Positions 1 through 6,342 of a stretch of DNA of 11,490 bases are shown piece by piece (the first letter of the stretch is position 1; every line of letters starts with the position of its first letter). The translations under genes and the position numbers were made by a program. Source of the stretch: Pseudomonas sp. UBA5782 (lineage in GTDB: Bacteria > Pseudomonadota > Gammaproteobacteria > Pseudomonadales > Pseudomonadaceae); assembly GCA_002418465.1 (NCBI GenBank), contig DIEE01000190.1, forward strand, positions 241 to 11,730, read 5' to 3'. The notes beneath the pieces were generated by a model that saw only the letters and a list, made by a program, of their open reading frames with translations, was not told where the DNA came from and did not search any database.

Positions 1-430
1 GGCGTTGTGCGTCGAGCTGGCCGAGGCAGCCCTGCAGGCGACCGGAGTCCAGCAGGCCATCGAAGGTGTTCGTTTCCTGTGGCGTGGCCTGTTCGGCCAG
101 CACGGTGTCGAAGCGCGCTTCGTCCTGGGCGGCGACCTGCACTTCGCGCTGGCGCGAGCGCAGGAAGTTGAGGGCCAGATGGCGGGTCACGCTGAACATC
201 CAGCCACGGGCGGAACCGCGCGCCGGGTCGAAGCGTGCCGCGCCGGTCCAGATTCTGATGAAGGCGTCATGCACGATGTCCTCGGCCAGACCGTTTTCGC
301 GAACCAGTCGTCTGGCGACAGCAAGCAGCCGCGGGCCTTCCTGCTCGTACAGCCGTTGCAAGGCGTGGCGGTCGCCGCGGGCGCAGGCCAGCAGGTGGGC
401 TTCATGGTCGAAGGCAAGGGGCTCGGGCAA
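1..430 (-). CDS. ECF-family RNA polymerase sigma factor (partial, 3' end outside window)
   Basis: Alternative sigma factor that would direct core RNA polymerase to a small stress- or envelope-type regulon. Read leftward from TTG at 430, the frame stays open to the window edge (143 codons). It shows sigma-70 region 2: DRHALQRLYE at about residues 20-29, LAEDIVHDAFIRIW at 48-61 (the core-binding segment), and GWMFSVTRHLALNFLR at 76-91 (region 2.4, -10 recognition). A variable linker follows, then the beginning of region 4 (GCLGQLDAQR) where the window ends. The start is uncertain: the in-frame stop TAA lies upstream near 530 and no ATG or GTG occurs between it and the conserved domain, so TTG at 430 is the best candidate, yet no clear Shine-Dalgarno precedes it. 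Genes of this type are usually followed by an anti-sigma gene, which would lie beyond base 1. The class is sure; the subfamily and regulon are not. Confidence 0.88.
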   Translation of the reverse strand, partial: MPEPLAFDHEAHLLACARGDRHALQRLYEQEGPRLLAVARRLVRENGLAEDIVHDAFIRIWTGAARFDPARGSARGWMFSVTRHLALNFLRSRQREVQVAAQDEARFDTVLAEQATPQETNTFDGLLDSGRLQGCLGQLDAQR

Positions 431-454
431 CGGGATCGCCAGTACGCAGGAATT

Positions 455-476
455 GCCCCGGCCAACCGGCCGGGGC
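455..476 (-). promoter_or_regulatory. GC-rich perfect hairpin in front of the sigma factor gene
   Basis: GCCCCGGCC and GGCCGGGGC pair over 9 bp around a 4-base loop. On the leftward strand the hairpin lies between the DUF3455 stop and the sigma factor start, 24 bases before the TTG at 430. The bases after it (AATTCCT) are not a true T-run, so it would be a weak rho-independent terminator for DUF3455, or a leader structure or attenuator for the sigma gene. Confidence 0.6.
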
Positions 477-533
477 TTCAGCGCGCAGCTTAGATGATCG
501 GCCGCGCGGAGAACGTCGGGACTCTGTTACCGG

Positions 534-1076
534 CTATTTTTCCGCCCAGAACAGGTAGTCCGCCTGGTACTTCACCACTTCGTTGTTGCCCTTCTCGGCG
601 CTGGTGCAGGGCAGGTCCGGCGCCACGCCGCCCTTGAGCGCGACGCGCTGCACGTAGGTCACGCCGCTCATCGCGCCCTTGCCTTCGGCCGGGTTGGCCT
701 TGACCAGCTGGTAGGGAAGATTGCCAGCGGAAGAGGGCGCCACGGCGAGCTGCGTGCCGGTGATCTTCGAGCCGTCGACGGCCTCCCAAGTGGCGGGCGG
801 GCCGAAGTACATGCCGACCTTCCTGCCATCGCGGTCGTTGAGCACCGCCTTCGGGCCGACGAAGACCCATTCGGTCTTGCCCGCCGCACTGGCCGAGTCG
901 CGGCACTGGTAGGTGATTTCGCCGACGCCCGTGGTTTCCATCACGACCTTGTGGCCGTCCGGCACCTTGACGCTGTCGGGGAGGTCCATCGCCGCGAAGG
1001 CGGCAGGCATGGCGAGCATCAGGCAGGAGGCGGCGAGGGAAGAACTGGCGCGGTTGAACATTCGTTTGGCGTTCAT
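534..1076 (-). CDS. Exported DUF3455 domain protein
   Basis: Secreted or periplasmic protein of 180 residues with no known activity. The first 28 residues form a classical Sec signal peptide: a basic start (MNAKRMFNR), a hydrophobic stretch, and a likely AFA cleavage site after residue 28. The mature part matches my knowledge of the DUF3455 family, with ITYQCRD, WVFVGPKAVL, GPPATWEAVDGS, and a late segment around LPCTS ending in YQADYLFWAEK. The two cysteines of the mature protein (in QCRDS and LPCTS) could form a disulfide once exported. ATG at 1076 was chosen over the longer frame to 1160 because GGAG lies 8 bases before it and the signal peptide starts there. The gene reads toward the ECF sigma factor with a 103-bp gap that holds a hairpin. 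The pairing suggests, but does not prove, that it belongs to the sigma regulon. Confidence 0.85.
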   Translation of the reverse strand: MNAKRMFNRASSSLAASCLMLAMPAAFAAMDLPDSVKVPDGHKVVMETTGVGEITYQCRDSASAAGKTEWVFVGPKAVLNDRDGRKVGMYFGPPATWEAVDGSKITGTQLAVAPSSAGNLPYQLVKANPAEGKGAMSGVTYVQRVALKGGVAPDLPCTSAEKGNNEVVKYQADYLFWAEK

Positions 1077-1130
1077 TCGTGTTGCTCCAGGTGGGGATCG
1101 GTTCAGCGATCGACGACCGCTGTCACCGGT

Positions 1131-1158
1131 ACTACCCACCAGCAACCGAATCGGATGC
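1131..1158 (-). promoter_or_regulatory. Possible ECF-type promoter of the DUF3455 gene
   Basis: On the leftward strand GCATCC (1153-1158) and GTAG (1132-1135) are 17 bases apart, about 55 bases before the start codon. The bipartite form and spacing fit an ECF sigma promoter, and an ECF sigma gene is the next gene but one feature downstream. No good sigma-70 -10 box is visible nearby. The motif is short, so this is a hypothesis only. Confidence 0.25.
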
Positions 1159-1217
1159 ACCTGCTGCGAAAAATAATTCGCACGGGCTTGCGCAGCGCCG
1201 CCGCCCCGCGGGAGACG

Positions 1218-1544
1218 TCAGCTGGTCGGGCCGAGGTCGGCGAGGTATTCCTTCTGCGCGGTGACCAGGTCGCGCTGTTCCAGCAACCAGAGCATCTGCG
1301 TCAGTAGTTCCTCGTCGTTCTCGCCGCGCTGCTTCCAGTCGTTGAACAGGCGCTGCACCGCGAGCAGGGTGTCTTCGGCCTGCAGTTCGAAGTCGTTGCC
1401 ATGGGCCGAGGGTTGCCAGAGATCATAGAGTTCGCCGATCGCGTCGCGTGCCAGCAGGGGGCGGTTGCCTTGCCGCTCCTTCCACTGCGCAGCGATGTGC
1501 TGCAGCTGGCCGAGCGCCAGTACGGAGGGATGAGGGGTGGACAT
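1218..1544 (-). CDS. Small helical cytoplasmic protein, function unknown
   Basis: Protein of 108 residues that I do not recognise. It has no signal peptide, no membrane segment and no cysteine. It is acidic and rich in Leu, Gln, Glu and Trp, and looks almost wholly alpha-helical: LALGQLQHIAAQW at about 9-21, ARDAIGELYDLW at 32-43, AEDTLLAVQRLFNDWKQRG at 56-74, and EELLTQMLWLLEQRDLVTAQK at 78-98. The heptad-like spacing of hydrophobic residues suggests a helical bundle or a protein-protein interaction role. ATG at 1544 was chosen because GAGG lies 4 bases before it (GAGGCTCT then ATG); the longer frame to 1670 runs through the divergent promoter region and looks non-coding. It lies 141 bp upstream of the DUF3455 gene on the same strand, so one transcript is possible but not shown. 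Codon use looks native. Confidence 0.75.
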   Translation of the reverse strand: MSTPHPSVLALGQLQHIAAQWKERQGNRPLLARDAIGELYDLWQPSAHGNDFELQAEDTLLAVQRLFNDWKQRGENDEELLTQMLWLLEQRDLVTAQKEYLADLGPTS

Positions 1545-1655
1545 AGAGCCTCGATTCTTATGATGGATGGATAAAGGTTCGAGAGCGCCCGCCGGCTCTA
1601 ATTCAGCCCCGTTAGTCGGACAGCCGCCGGCAGTCGTCGGAGGGCTGGTCAAGGA

Positions 1656-1671
1656 TGTGTTACCGAACACA
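1656..1671. promoter_or_regulatory. Inverted repeat in divergent promoter region
   Basis: TGTGTT and AACACA flank a 4-base spacer (6 bp dyad) between two divergent genes. This is the size of an operator for a dimeric repressor, but no matching regulator is encoded beside it. Function not shown. Confidence 0.3.
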
Positions 1672-1689
1672 ACATCGTCTTAAGTCGCG

Positions 1690-1717
1690 TTTCCTCTTGC
1701 GCGCCGCCTGCTACAAT
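1690..1717 (+). promoter_or_regulatory. Probable promoter of the DUF1652-like gene
   Basis: TACAAT (1712-1717) is a near-consensus -10 box. The best -35 at a 16-base spacing is TTTCCT (1690-1695), which is poor, so an activator or a loosely matched -35 is likely. Transcription would begin near 1724 and give an untranslated leader of about 90 bases before the ATG at 1812. Confidence 0.4.
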
Positions 1718-1811
1718 TTGCCCCATATCGCCGAGAAAGCAGAGCAGGCCTGGATGGTCGTCGTTGCCTCGTTATCCGGCTCGTTCGCGTAGCACATGGA
1801 GGACCTCGTGA

Positions 1812-2081
1812 ATGAAATGCATGTCCCTGCCCCGAGCCTGCGAGCTCATCAACATCTATTTCCAGCCCTTGGCCTTCGAAGCGGCACTCGACGCTCCGCA
1901 AAGCCTGCATGCCTGCGTTTTCGATCCGCTCAGCGGCGAGCGCCTGCTCACCGTATTGGGAATCCATTGCAACGCCTCGCCGACGCTGCGTGACGTGAAG
2001 CGGATCATCCGCACCATCGAATCGGACCTGCAGATCGTCATGCCGGCCGCCCGTCACGGCGCTCTGCCCGCCGCGCTCTAG
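1812..2081 (+). CDS. DUF1652-like small protein
   Basis: Protein of 89 residues that fits the DUF1652 family of small Pseudomonas proteins with no assigned function. The family-like features are an early helix (RACELINIYFQPLAFEAAL), a beta segment (LHACVFDPLSGERLLTVLGI, roughly residues 32-51) with the DP.SG turn, and a final helix (TLRDVKRIIRTIESDLQIV). It has neither a signal peptide nor a membrane segment. ATG at 1812 is preceded by GGAGG at 1799-1803 with a spacing of 8 bases; a second ATG three codons later is possible but more poorly placed. It appears to be a single-gene unit, with a promoter upstream around 1712 and an intrinsic terminator directly after the stop. The family call rests on memory of its pattern, so the name is less certain than the gene itself. 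Confidence 0.72.
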   Translation: MKCMSLPRACELINIYFQPLAFEAALDAPQSLHACVFDPLSGERLLTVLGIHCNASPTLRDVKRIIRTIESDLQIVMPAARHGALPAAL

Positions 2082-2093
2082 CCTTGTCCGGGG

Positions 2094-2122
2094 GCGTTTT
2101 GGCAACCCCCAAAGACGCTTTT
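2094..2122 (+). terminator. Rho-independent terminator after the DUF1652-like gene
   Basis: GCGTTTTGG (2094-2102) pairs with CCAAAGACGC (2109-2118) with a single bulged G and a 6-base loop, followed at once by TTTT (2119-2122). It begins 13 bases after the stop codon at 2081. A competing GGGGG/CCCCC pairing uses the same bases. Confidence 0.8.
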
Positions 2123-2221
2123 CGCAGCCCTTTATGACGAAAAAAATGCGCGATGCGGCGTCATGGTCGCTTGACTTGTTCACAATCAGTCCGCACGCAT
2201 TCGGGAATGCCTCGTAACCCC

Positions 2222-2250
2222 TTGTCAGTCTTCGACTTTTTCTGTATGGC
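2222..2250 (+). promoter_or_regulatory. Candidate sigma-70 promoter toward the Sel1-like gene
   Basis: TTGTCA (2222-2227, 5 of 6 bases of consensus) and TATGGC (2245-2250) are 17 bases apart. The -10 box is poor. It would give a leader of about 200 bases that includes the DnaA-box palindrome. Confidence 0.3.
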
Positions 2251-2285
2251 TTTGCAAGCGATTGAAAATTAACGAGTTTTTATTG

Positions 2286-2302
2286 TGGCGAAAAAAACGC
2301 CA
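2286..2302. other. Short hairpin with A7 loop
   Basis: TGGCG and CGCCA flank seven A residues. A T-rich run precedes it (TTTTTATTG). It is too short and lacks a following T-run, so it is not a convincing terminator. It may be a protein-binding dyad or chance. Confidence 0.3.
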
Positions 2303-2352
2303 GTTTGAACGACAGCCCCGTCTGGCCTGCGCTCGGGATACTTTTCGGCATC

Positions 2353-2387
2353 TTGTCCACTGAGTTATCCACAGTTTTTGTGGATAG
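2353..2387. promoter_or_regulatory. Cluster of DnaA-box-like sites with an 8-bp palindrome
   Basis: TTATCCACA (2365-2373) is an exact match to the high-affinity DnaA box. TGTGGATAG (2379-2387) is the inverted copy with a single end difference, so TATCCACA and TGTGGATA form a perfect 8-bp dyad around GTTTT. TTGTCCACT (2353-2361) is a weaker third copy 3 bases before. One more near-match, TTGTTCACA, lies at 2176-2184. Possible roles are DnaA titration, DnaA control of the downstream gene, or an origin-like site. No dnaA, dnaN or rpmH gene is near, so this is not the usual chromosomal oriC locus. Confidence 0.5.
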
Positions 2388-2458
2388 CTTGGCGCGCGTT
2401 TCTAGATCAACGCAGCGCTGCCAGCGCAAGTCTTTTCATCTCGGGCAAAAGGAGTAAA

Positions 2459-2494
2459 GTGCGCGCCCGCCTTGGCTACCGCTGTTGCCGATGA
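2459..2494 (+). CDS. Possible 11-codon leader peptide coupled to the Sel1-like gene
   Basis: AGGAG (2450-2454) lies 4 bases before GTG at 2459, an ideal ribosome binding site. The frame encodes MRARLGYRCCR and stops at TGA 2492-2494, which overlaps the ATG (2491) of the next gene as ATGA. The downstream ATG has no Shine-Dalgarno of its own, so ribosomes ending the leader would reinitiate there. The peptide is very basic with paired cysteines; no function for it is known to me. Alternatively the downstream gene is simply poorly translated. Confidence 0.45.
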   Translation: MRARLGYRCCR

Positions 2495-2808
2495 AGTCTC
2501 GCGTTTCCCTTCCCCAATCCCTGTCGTCGCGCTCCGGATTTCCGCTGCGTGTCGCTTCCTGGCTGCTGGATCGTCCGCAGCTTGGCCAGCGCGAAGGCAT
2601 CAAGCGCCTGGCCGGCCACCTGCTCAAACAACCAGCGCGACAGGGTGTGACCGAGGCGCAGAGCCGGCTGGGCTTGTTGCTCTGTCGTGAGTGCGGTGGC
2701 CAGCGCGATCGGCGCATCGGCTTCGAGTTGCTGCGCCTCGCCGCACGCGCCGGCGATCCCGTCGCCCAACGCGAACTGGGCCGCCAGGAAGTGACCGCCG
2801 AGCGCTGA
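2491..2808 (+). CDS. Small Sel1-like repeat protein
   Basis: Protein of 105 residues with a basic N-terminus and about one and a half Sel1-like (TPR-related) alpha-helical repeats. The repeat signature is visible from about residue 51: GVTEAQSRLGLLLC, a short linker, then RRIGFELLRLAARAGDPVAQRELGRQ, in which the AA.AGD..AQ..LG pattern is typical of Sel1. Such repeats bind other proteins; no partner is apparent here. It has no clear signal peptide or membrane segment. The start is ATG 2491, which overlaps the stop of a short leader ORF as ATGA; TTG at 2485 is an in-frame alternative. Neither has its own ribosome binding site. The gene is shorter than most Sel1 proteins, which carry several repeats. 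It converges on the sensor kinase gene with 60 bp between the two stops. Confidence 0.75.
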   Translation: MKSRVSLPQSLSSRSGFPLRVASWLLDRPQLGQREGIKRLAGHLLKQPARQGVTEAQSRLGLLLCRECGGQRDRRIGFELLRLAARAGDPVAQRELGRQEVTAER

Positions 2809-2840
2809 ATTCGCGCCTGTATATGGGAAGGTTGCCGCTG

Positions 2841-2863
2841 GCTGCGCCCAATGGCGGCGCAGC
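2841..2863. terminator. Hairpin between two convergent genes
   Basis: GCTGCGCC (2841-2848) and GGCGCAGC (2856-2863) make a perfect 8-bp stem with a 7-base loop, between the Sel1-like stop at 2808 and the kinase stop at 2869. On the rightward strand GTGTTTC follows, a weak T-run; on the leftward strand there is none. It may serve as a weak terminator for the Sel1-like gene or for both. Confidence 0.5.
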
Positions 2864-2868
2864 GTGTT

Positions 2869-5800
2869 TCAGCGCAGCGTCAGATGGCGGCTGAGCAGGG
2901 CGCGCAGGGCGGCCGGCTTGACCGGTTTGGCCAGGTAATCCAGCCCCACGGCGTGGATGTCGGCGACCAGTTCCGGTCGCGCGTCGGCGCTGATCACCAC
3001 GCCGGGAATCGGCTCGCCCAGGCGCGTGCGCAGCCAGGCGACCAGTTCGGTGCCGGTTTCGCCTTCGTCCAGGTGATAGTCCACCAGCGCCAGTTGCGGG
3101 CGCACGTCGTCCGCCAGCAGATGCTCGCATTCCTCCCGGTTGCGCGCGGTCCAGACCTGGCAACCCCAGCGCGACAGCAGGCTGTGCATGCCGACCAGGA
3201 TGCTGTCTTCGTTGTCGATACACAGTACCTGGGTGCCGTTCAGCCCGTTGCCGTTGACGTCGAACTGCTTGGCGACCTGAACCGGCGCGGTTTTCGCCAG
3301 CGGCACGCTGACGCTGAACACGCTGCCCTTGCCGACCCATGAACGCACTTCCAGGCGATGGCCGAGCACGCGGCAGAGCCCGTCGGCGATCGCCAGGCCG
3401 AGGCCGAGGCCTTTTTCGGCGCGGGTCTGGTGGCTGTCGAGGCGCTTGAACTCCTCGAAGATCACTTTGCGCTTGTCCTCCGGGATGCCCGGCCCGCGGT
3501 CCCACACTTCCAGGCGCAGTTGCCCGCGGCTGTGGCGCACGCCGAGCAGCACCGGACCCTTGGCGTAGCGGAAGGCGTTGGTGAGGAAGTTCTGCAGCAC
3601 GCGGCGCAGCAGCTTCATGTCGCTCTCCACGCGCAGGCGGCTGCCGTGCACGCGGAAGTCCACGCCCTGTTCCTGGGCCAGCGCCTTGAATTCGGCGCCG
3701 AGGGTGTCGAACAGCGCGCTCAGCGGGAAGGCGCTGCGGTCCGGGGTGATGCGGCCGTTTTCCAGGCGCGAGATATCCAGCAGGTCGGTGATCAGGTCCT
3801 CGGCGGAACGCAGCGAGCTGTCCAGGTGGCGCACCAGTTGCTGGGCGTCCGCCGGCAGCGCGTTGTCCTGATGGCCGAGTGCGGCGGAGAACAGCCGGGC
3901 GGCGTTCAGCGGCTGCATCAGGTCATGGCTGACCGCCGCGAGGAAACGCGTCTTCGACTGGTTCGCCGCCTCGGCGTGGGCCTTGGCCTCGGACAGCGCC
4001 AGGTTCAGCTGCGACAGCTCGTGGGTGCGCTCGGTGACGCGTTGTTCGAGGCCTTCGTTGGCTTCCTTCAGCGCGTGCTCGGCCTCGCGGAACGCGGTGA
4101 TGTCGGTGAAGCTCATGACGAAGCCGCCGCCCTGCATCGGGTTGCCGATCAGCTCGATCACCCGGCCGTTGGGGAAGGTCCGCTCGGAGGTGTGCGCGGT
4201 GCCCTGGCGCATCCAGTAGAGGCGCTTGGCGACGTGTTCGTCGGCATCGCCGGGGCCGCAGAGGCCGCGTTCGGCGTTGTAGCGGATGATGTCGGAAATC
4301 GGCCGGCCGACGTAGATCAGCCCTTCCGGATAGCCGAACAGCTCCAGGTAGCGGTGGTTCCAGGCGACCAGGCGCAGCGACTGGTCGACCACGCTGATGC
4401 CCTGGGTGATGTTCTCGATCGCGCCCTGCAGCAGCGCGCGGTTGAACTGCAGCACCTCGGAGGCTTCGTCGACGATGCGCACCACATCGTCCACCTGCAT
4501 GTCGCGGCCCTCGATCGCCGCCTTCACCACCGCACGCGTCGATGAGGCGCCGAGCACCGCGGCGAGCAGGCGTTCGGTGTGGGCGATCCAGTCGCCGTTG
4601 GCGGCCTGGTTCGGGTTGAACTCCTTGCCCTGGCGGTAGGAGAAGCGCGCGAAGCTTTCCTGCGCGCGTTCCTCGCCGACGAAGCGTTCGGCAAGGACCA
4701 GCAAGTCGCGCACCTGCACCGCCAGCAGCGGGCGGTTGCCGGGGCGCACGGTGATTTCCTGGCCGACGAAGCGGCTCGCCTGCCAGTGCCCGGAGCCCCG
4801 CGTGCGCGACAGCAGCGAGACCCAGGCGAATAGGGTGAAGTTGACCACCAGCGAGAGCAGGGTGCCGCGGGTCAGCGGGTCGACCTCGATGCCGATCGGG
4901 AAATACAGCAGCTGGCGCAGGCCGGGGAAGACTTCCAGCGGCCAGCCCAGGCTGCGCGCCACCAGCGGCAGGACTAGGCTGTAGAACCAGATCGCCGCGC
5001 CGGCGGCGAGGCCGGCGAACACGCCACGGCGGTTGGCCTGTTTCCAGAACAGCGCACCGGCCATCGCTGGCGCGAGCTGGCCGACGGCGGCGAAGGAGAT
5101 TTGCCCGATGGTTGCCAGGCTCGCGCTGGAGCCGAGTAGGCGGTAGCTGACGTAGGCCAGCAGCAGGATCAGCACGATGCTCACCCGGCGTACCGAAAGC
5201 ATCCACTGGCGGAACAGCTCGAAGGGCCGCTCGGCGGTCTTCTTGCGCAGCAGCCAGGGCAGCAGGATGTCGTTGGAGAGCATGGTCGACAGCGCCACCG
5301 ACTCGACGATGACCATCCCGGTAGCCGCAGAGGCGCCGCCGATGAAGGCCAGCAGCGCCAGGCTCGGGTGCGCCTCGGCCAGCGGCAGGCTGATGACGAA
5401 GGAATCCGGCGTCACGCCGGGAAGCAGCAGCATCTGCCCGGCCAGCGCGATGGGGATGACGAACAGCGAGGCCAGCACCAGATACAGCGGGAACACCCAG
5501 CGCGCCAGGCGCATGTCCTGCGGCTCGGTGTTTTCCACCACGGTGACGTGGAACTGCCGCGGCAGGCAGACGATGGCGATCATCGCCATGCCGGTCTGCA
5601 CCACGATCGCCGGCCAGTTCACCGGCTCCGACCAGAATTCGTCCAGCTGCGGCGCCTGCCGGGTTCTCGCCAGCAGGTCGTCGAAACCGTCGTAGAGGCC
5701 GTAGGTGACGAAGGCGCCGACCGCCATGAACGCCAGCAGCTTGACCAGCGACTCGAAGGCGATGGCCAGGACCATGCCGCGGTGGTGCTCGGTGGCATCG

Positions 5801-6342
5801 AGGTTGCGCGTGCCGAAGAGGATGGTGAACAGCGCCAGCACCAGCGACACGATCAGCGCGGTATCCTGCGCGCGGGTGCCGGTGGAGTCGGCGCCGGCGC
5901 CGATCAGCAGGTTGACGCCGATGACGATGCCCTTGAGCTGCAGCGCGATGTAGGGCAGCACGCCGACCATGCAGATCAGCGCCACCACCACCGCCAGCGA
6001 CTGCGATTTGCCGTAGCGCGCGGCGATGAAGTCGGCGATCGAGGTGATGTTCTCCTGCTTGCTGATCATCACCATCTTCTGCAGCACCCAGGGTGCGAAA
6101 ATCAGCAGCAGCAGAGGCCCGAGGTAGATCGGCAGGAACGCCCAGAGCTGCTCGGCGGCCTGGCCGACCGCGCCGAAGAAGGTCCAGCTGGTGCAATAGA
6201 CGGCCAGCGACAGGCTGTAGACCCAGGCGCGGGTGCGCGGTGACAGCGGCCGGCGGCGCCGGTCGCCGTAGAAGGCGATGGCGAACAGGAAGGCCATGTA
6301 GACGAAGGCGACCAGAGCGATCGACCCGCTGGACAACGACAT
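2869..6342 (-). CDS. Sodium-symporter-linked hybrid sensor histidine kinase (SSS-PAS-HisKA-HATPase-REC)
   Basis: Inner-membrane hybrid kinase of 1157 residues. Residues 1 to about 510 are a solute:sodium symporter (PutP-like) domain with roughly 13 hydrophobic segments, which probably acts as sensor or transporter. About 540-630 resembles the STAC linker seen in CbrA (VRDLLVLAERFVGEERAQE). A PAS domain spans about 637-755, followed by a coiled coil (755-800). The kinase core has the phospho-accepting His806 in AAVSHDLMQPLNAARLF, the N box with N918 and N922, DRGPGIP from 948, and GLGLGLAI at 978-985. The receiver domain (1038-1155) has D1043, phospho-acceptor D1088, S1118 and K1139; the usual second acidic residue is N1044, which I think is common in this subfamily. 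The kinase core resembles NahK/ErcS-type kinases. ATG 6342 has GGAG 5 bases upstream. No response-regulator gene is adjacent, so the partner is encoded elsewhere. The signal sensed is unknown. Confidence 0.95.
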   Translation of the reverse strand: MSLSSGSIALVAFVYMAFLFAIAFYGDRRRRPLSPRTRAWVYSLSLAVYCTSWTFFGAVGQAAEQLWAFLPIYLGPLLLLIFAPWVLQKMVMISKQENITSIADFIAARYGKSQSLAVVVALICMVGVLPYIALQLKGIVIGVNLLIGAGADSTGTRAQDTALIVSLVLALFTILFGTRNLDATEHHRGMVLAIAFESLVKLLAFMAVGAFVTYGLYDGFDDLLARTRQAPQLDEFWSEPVNWPAIVVQTGMAMIAIVCLPRQFHVTVVENTEPQDMRLARWVFPLYLVLASLFVIPIALAGQMLLLPGVTPDSFVISLPLAEAHPSLALLAFIGGASAATGMVIVESVALSTMLSNDILLPWLLRKKTAERPFELFRQWMLSVRRVSIVLILLLAYVSYRLLGSSASLATIGQISFAAVGQLAPAMAGALFWKQANRRGVFAGLAAGAAIWFYSLVLPLVARSLGWPLEVFPGLRQLLYFPIGIEVDPLTRGTLLSLVVNFTLFAWVSLLSRTRGSGHWQASRFVGQEITVRPGNRPLLAVQVRDLLVLAERFVGEERAQESFARFSYRQGKEFNPNQAANGDWIAHTERLLAAVLGASSTRAVVKAAIEGRDMQVDDVVRIVDEASEVLQFNRALLQGAIENITQGISVVDQSLRLVAWNHRYLELFGYPEGLIYVGRPISDIIRYNAERGLCGPGDADEHVAKRLYWMRQGTAHTSERTFPNGRVIELIGNPMQGGGFVMSFTDITAFREAEHALKEANEGLEQRVTERTHELSQLNLALSEAKAHAEAANQSKTRFLAAVSHDLMQPLNAARLFSAALGHQDNALPADAQQLVRHLDSSLRSAEDLITDLLDISRLENGRITPDRSAFPLSALFDTLGAEFKALAQEQGVDFRVHGSRLRVESDMKLLRRVLQNFLTNAFRYAKGPVLLGVRHSRGQLRLEVWDRGPGIPEDKRKVIFEEFKRLDSHQTRAEKGLGLGLAIADGLCRVLGHRLEVRSWVGKGSVFSVSVPLAKTAPVQVAKQFDVNGNGLNGTQVLCIDNEDSILVGMHSLLSRWGCQVWTARNREECEHLLADDVRPQLALVDYHLDEGETGTELVAWLRTRLGEPIPGVVISADARPELVADIHAVGLDYLAKPVKPAALRALLSRHLTLR

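Larger units (their letters stand above)
2123..2458. other. AT-rich intergenic region without a gene
   Basis: No convincing gene lies here. The stretch is clearly richer in A and T than its neighbours (for example around 2262-2300). It holds a weak promoter candidate, an A-loop hairpin, and a group of DnaA-box-like sequences, each listed separately. The low GC and curved A-tracts are what one expects of a regulatory or nucleoid-protein-binding region. Confidence 0.6.

Noticed and set aside
5..493. 162-codon rightward frame over the sigma factor
   Set aside because: The opposite strand has clear sigma-70 region 2; this is its shadow.
1680..2183. 167-codon leftward frame over the DUF1652-like gene
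   Set aside because: Covers an intrinsic terminator and promoter region; no ribosome binding site and no family resemblance.
2353..2387. Main chromosomal oriC
   Set aside because: Pseudomonas oriC lies by dnaA/rpmH and has more boxes; none of those genes is here. Kept only as a DnaA-box cluster.
3358..4545. 395-codon open frame antisense to the sensor kinase
   Set aside because: Composition (many Gln, His, Arg, Ala) and lack of any domain are typical of a shadow of a GC-rich gene; the kinase frame has full domain support.
5368..6243. 291-codon antisense frame rich in Gln, Asp and His
   Set aside because: Shadow of the symporter-domain coding sequence; no ribosome binding site.
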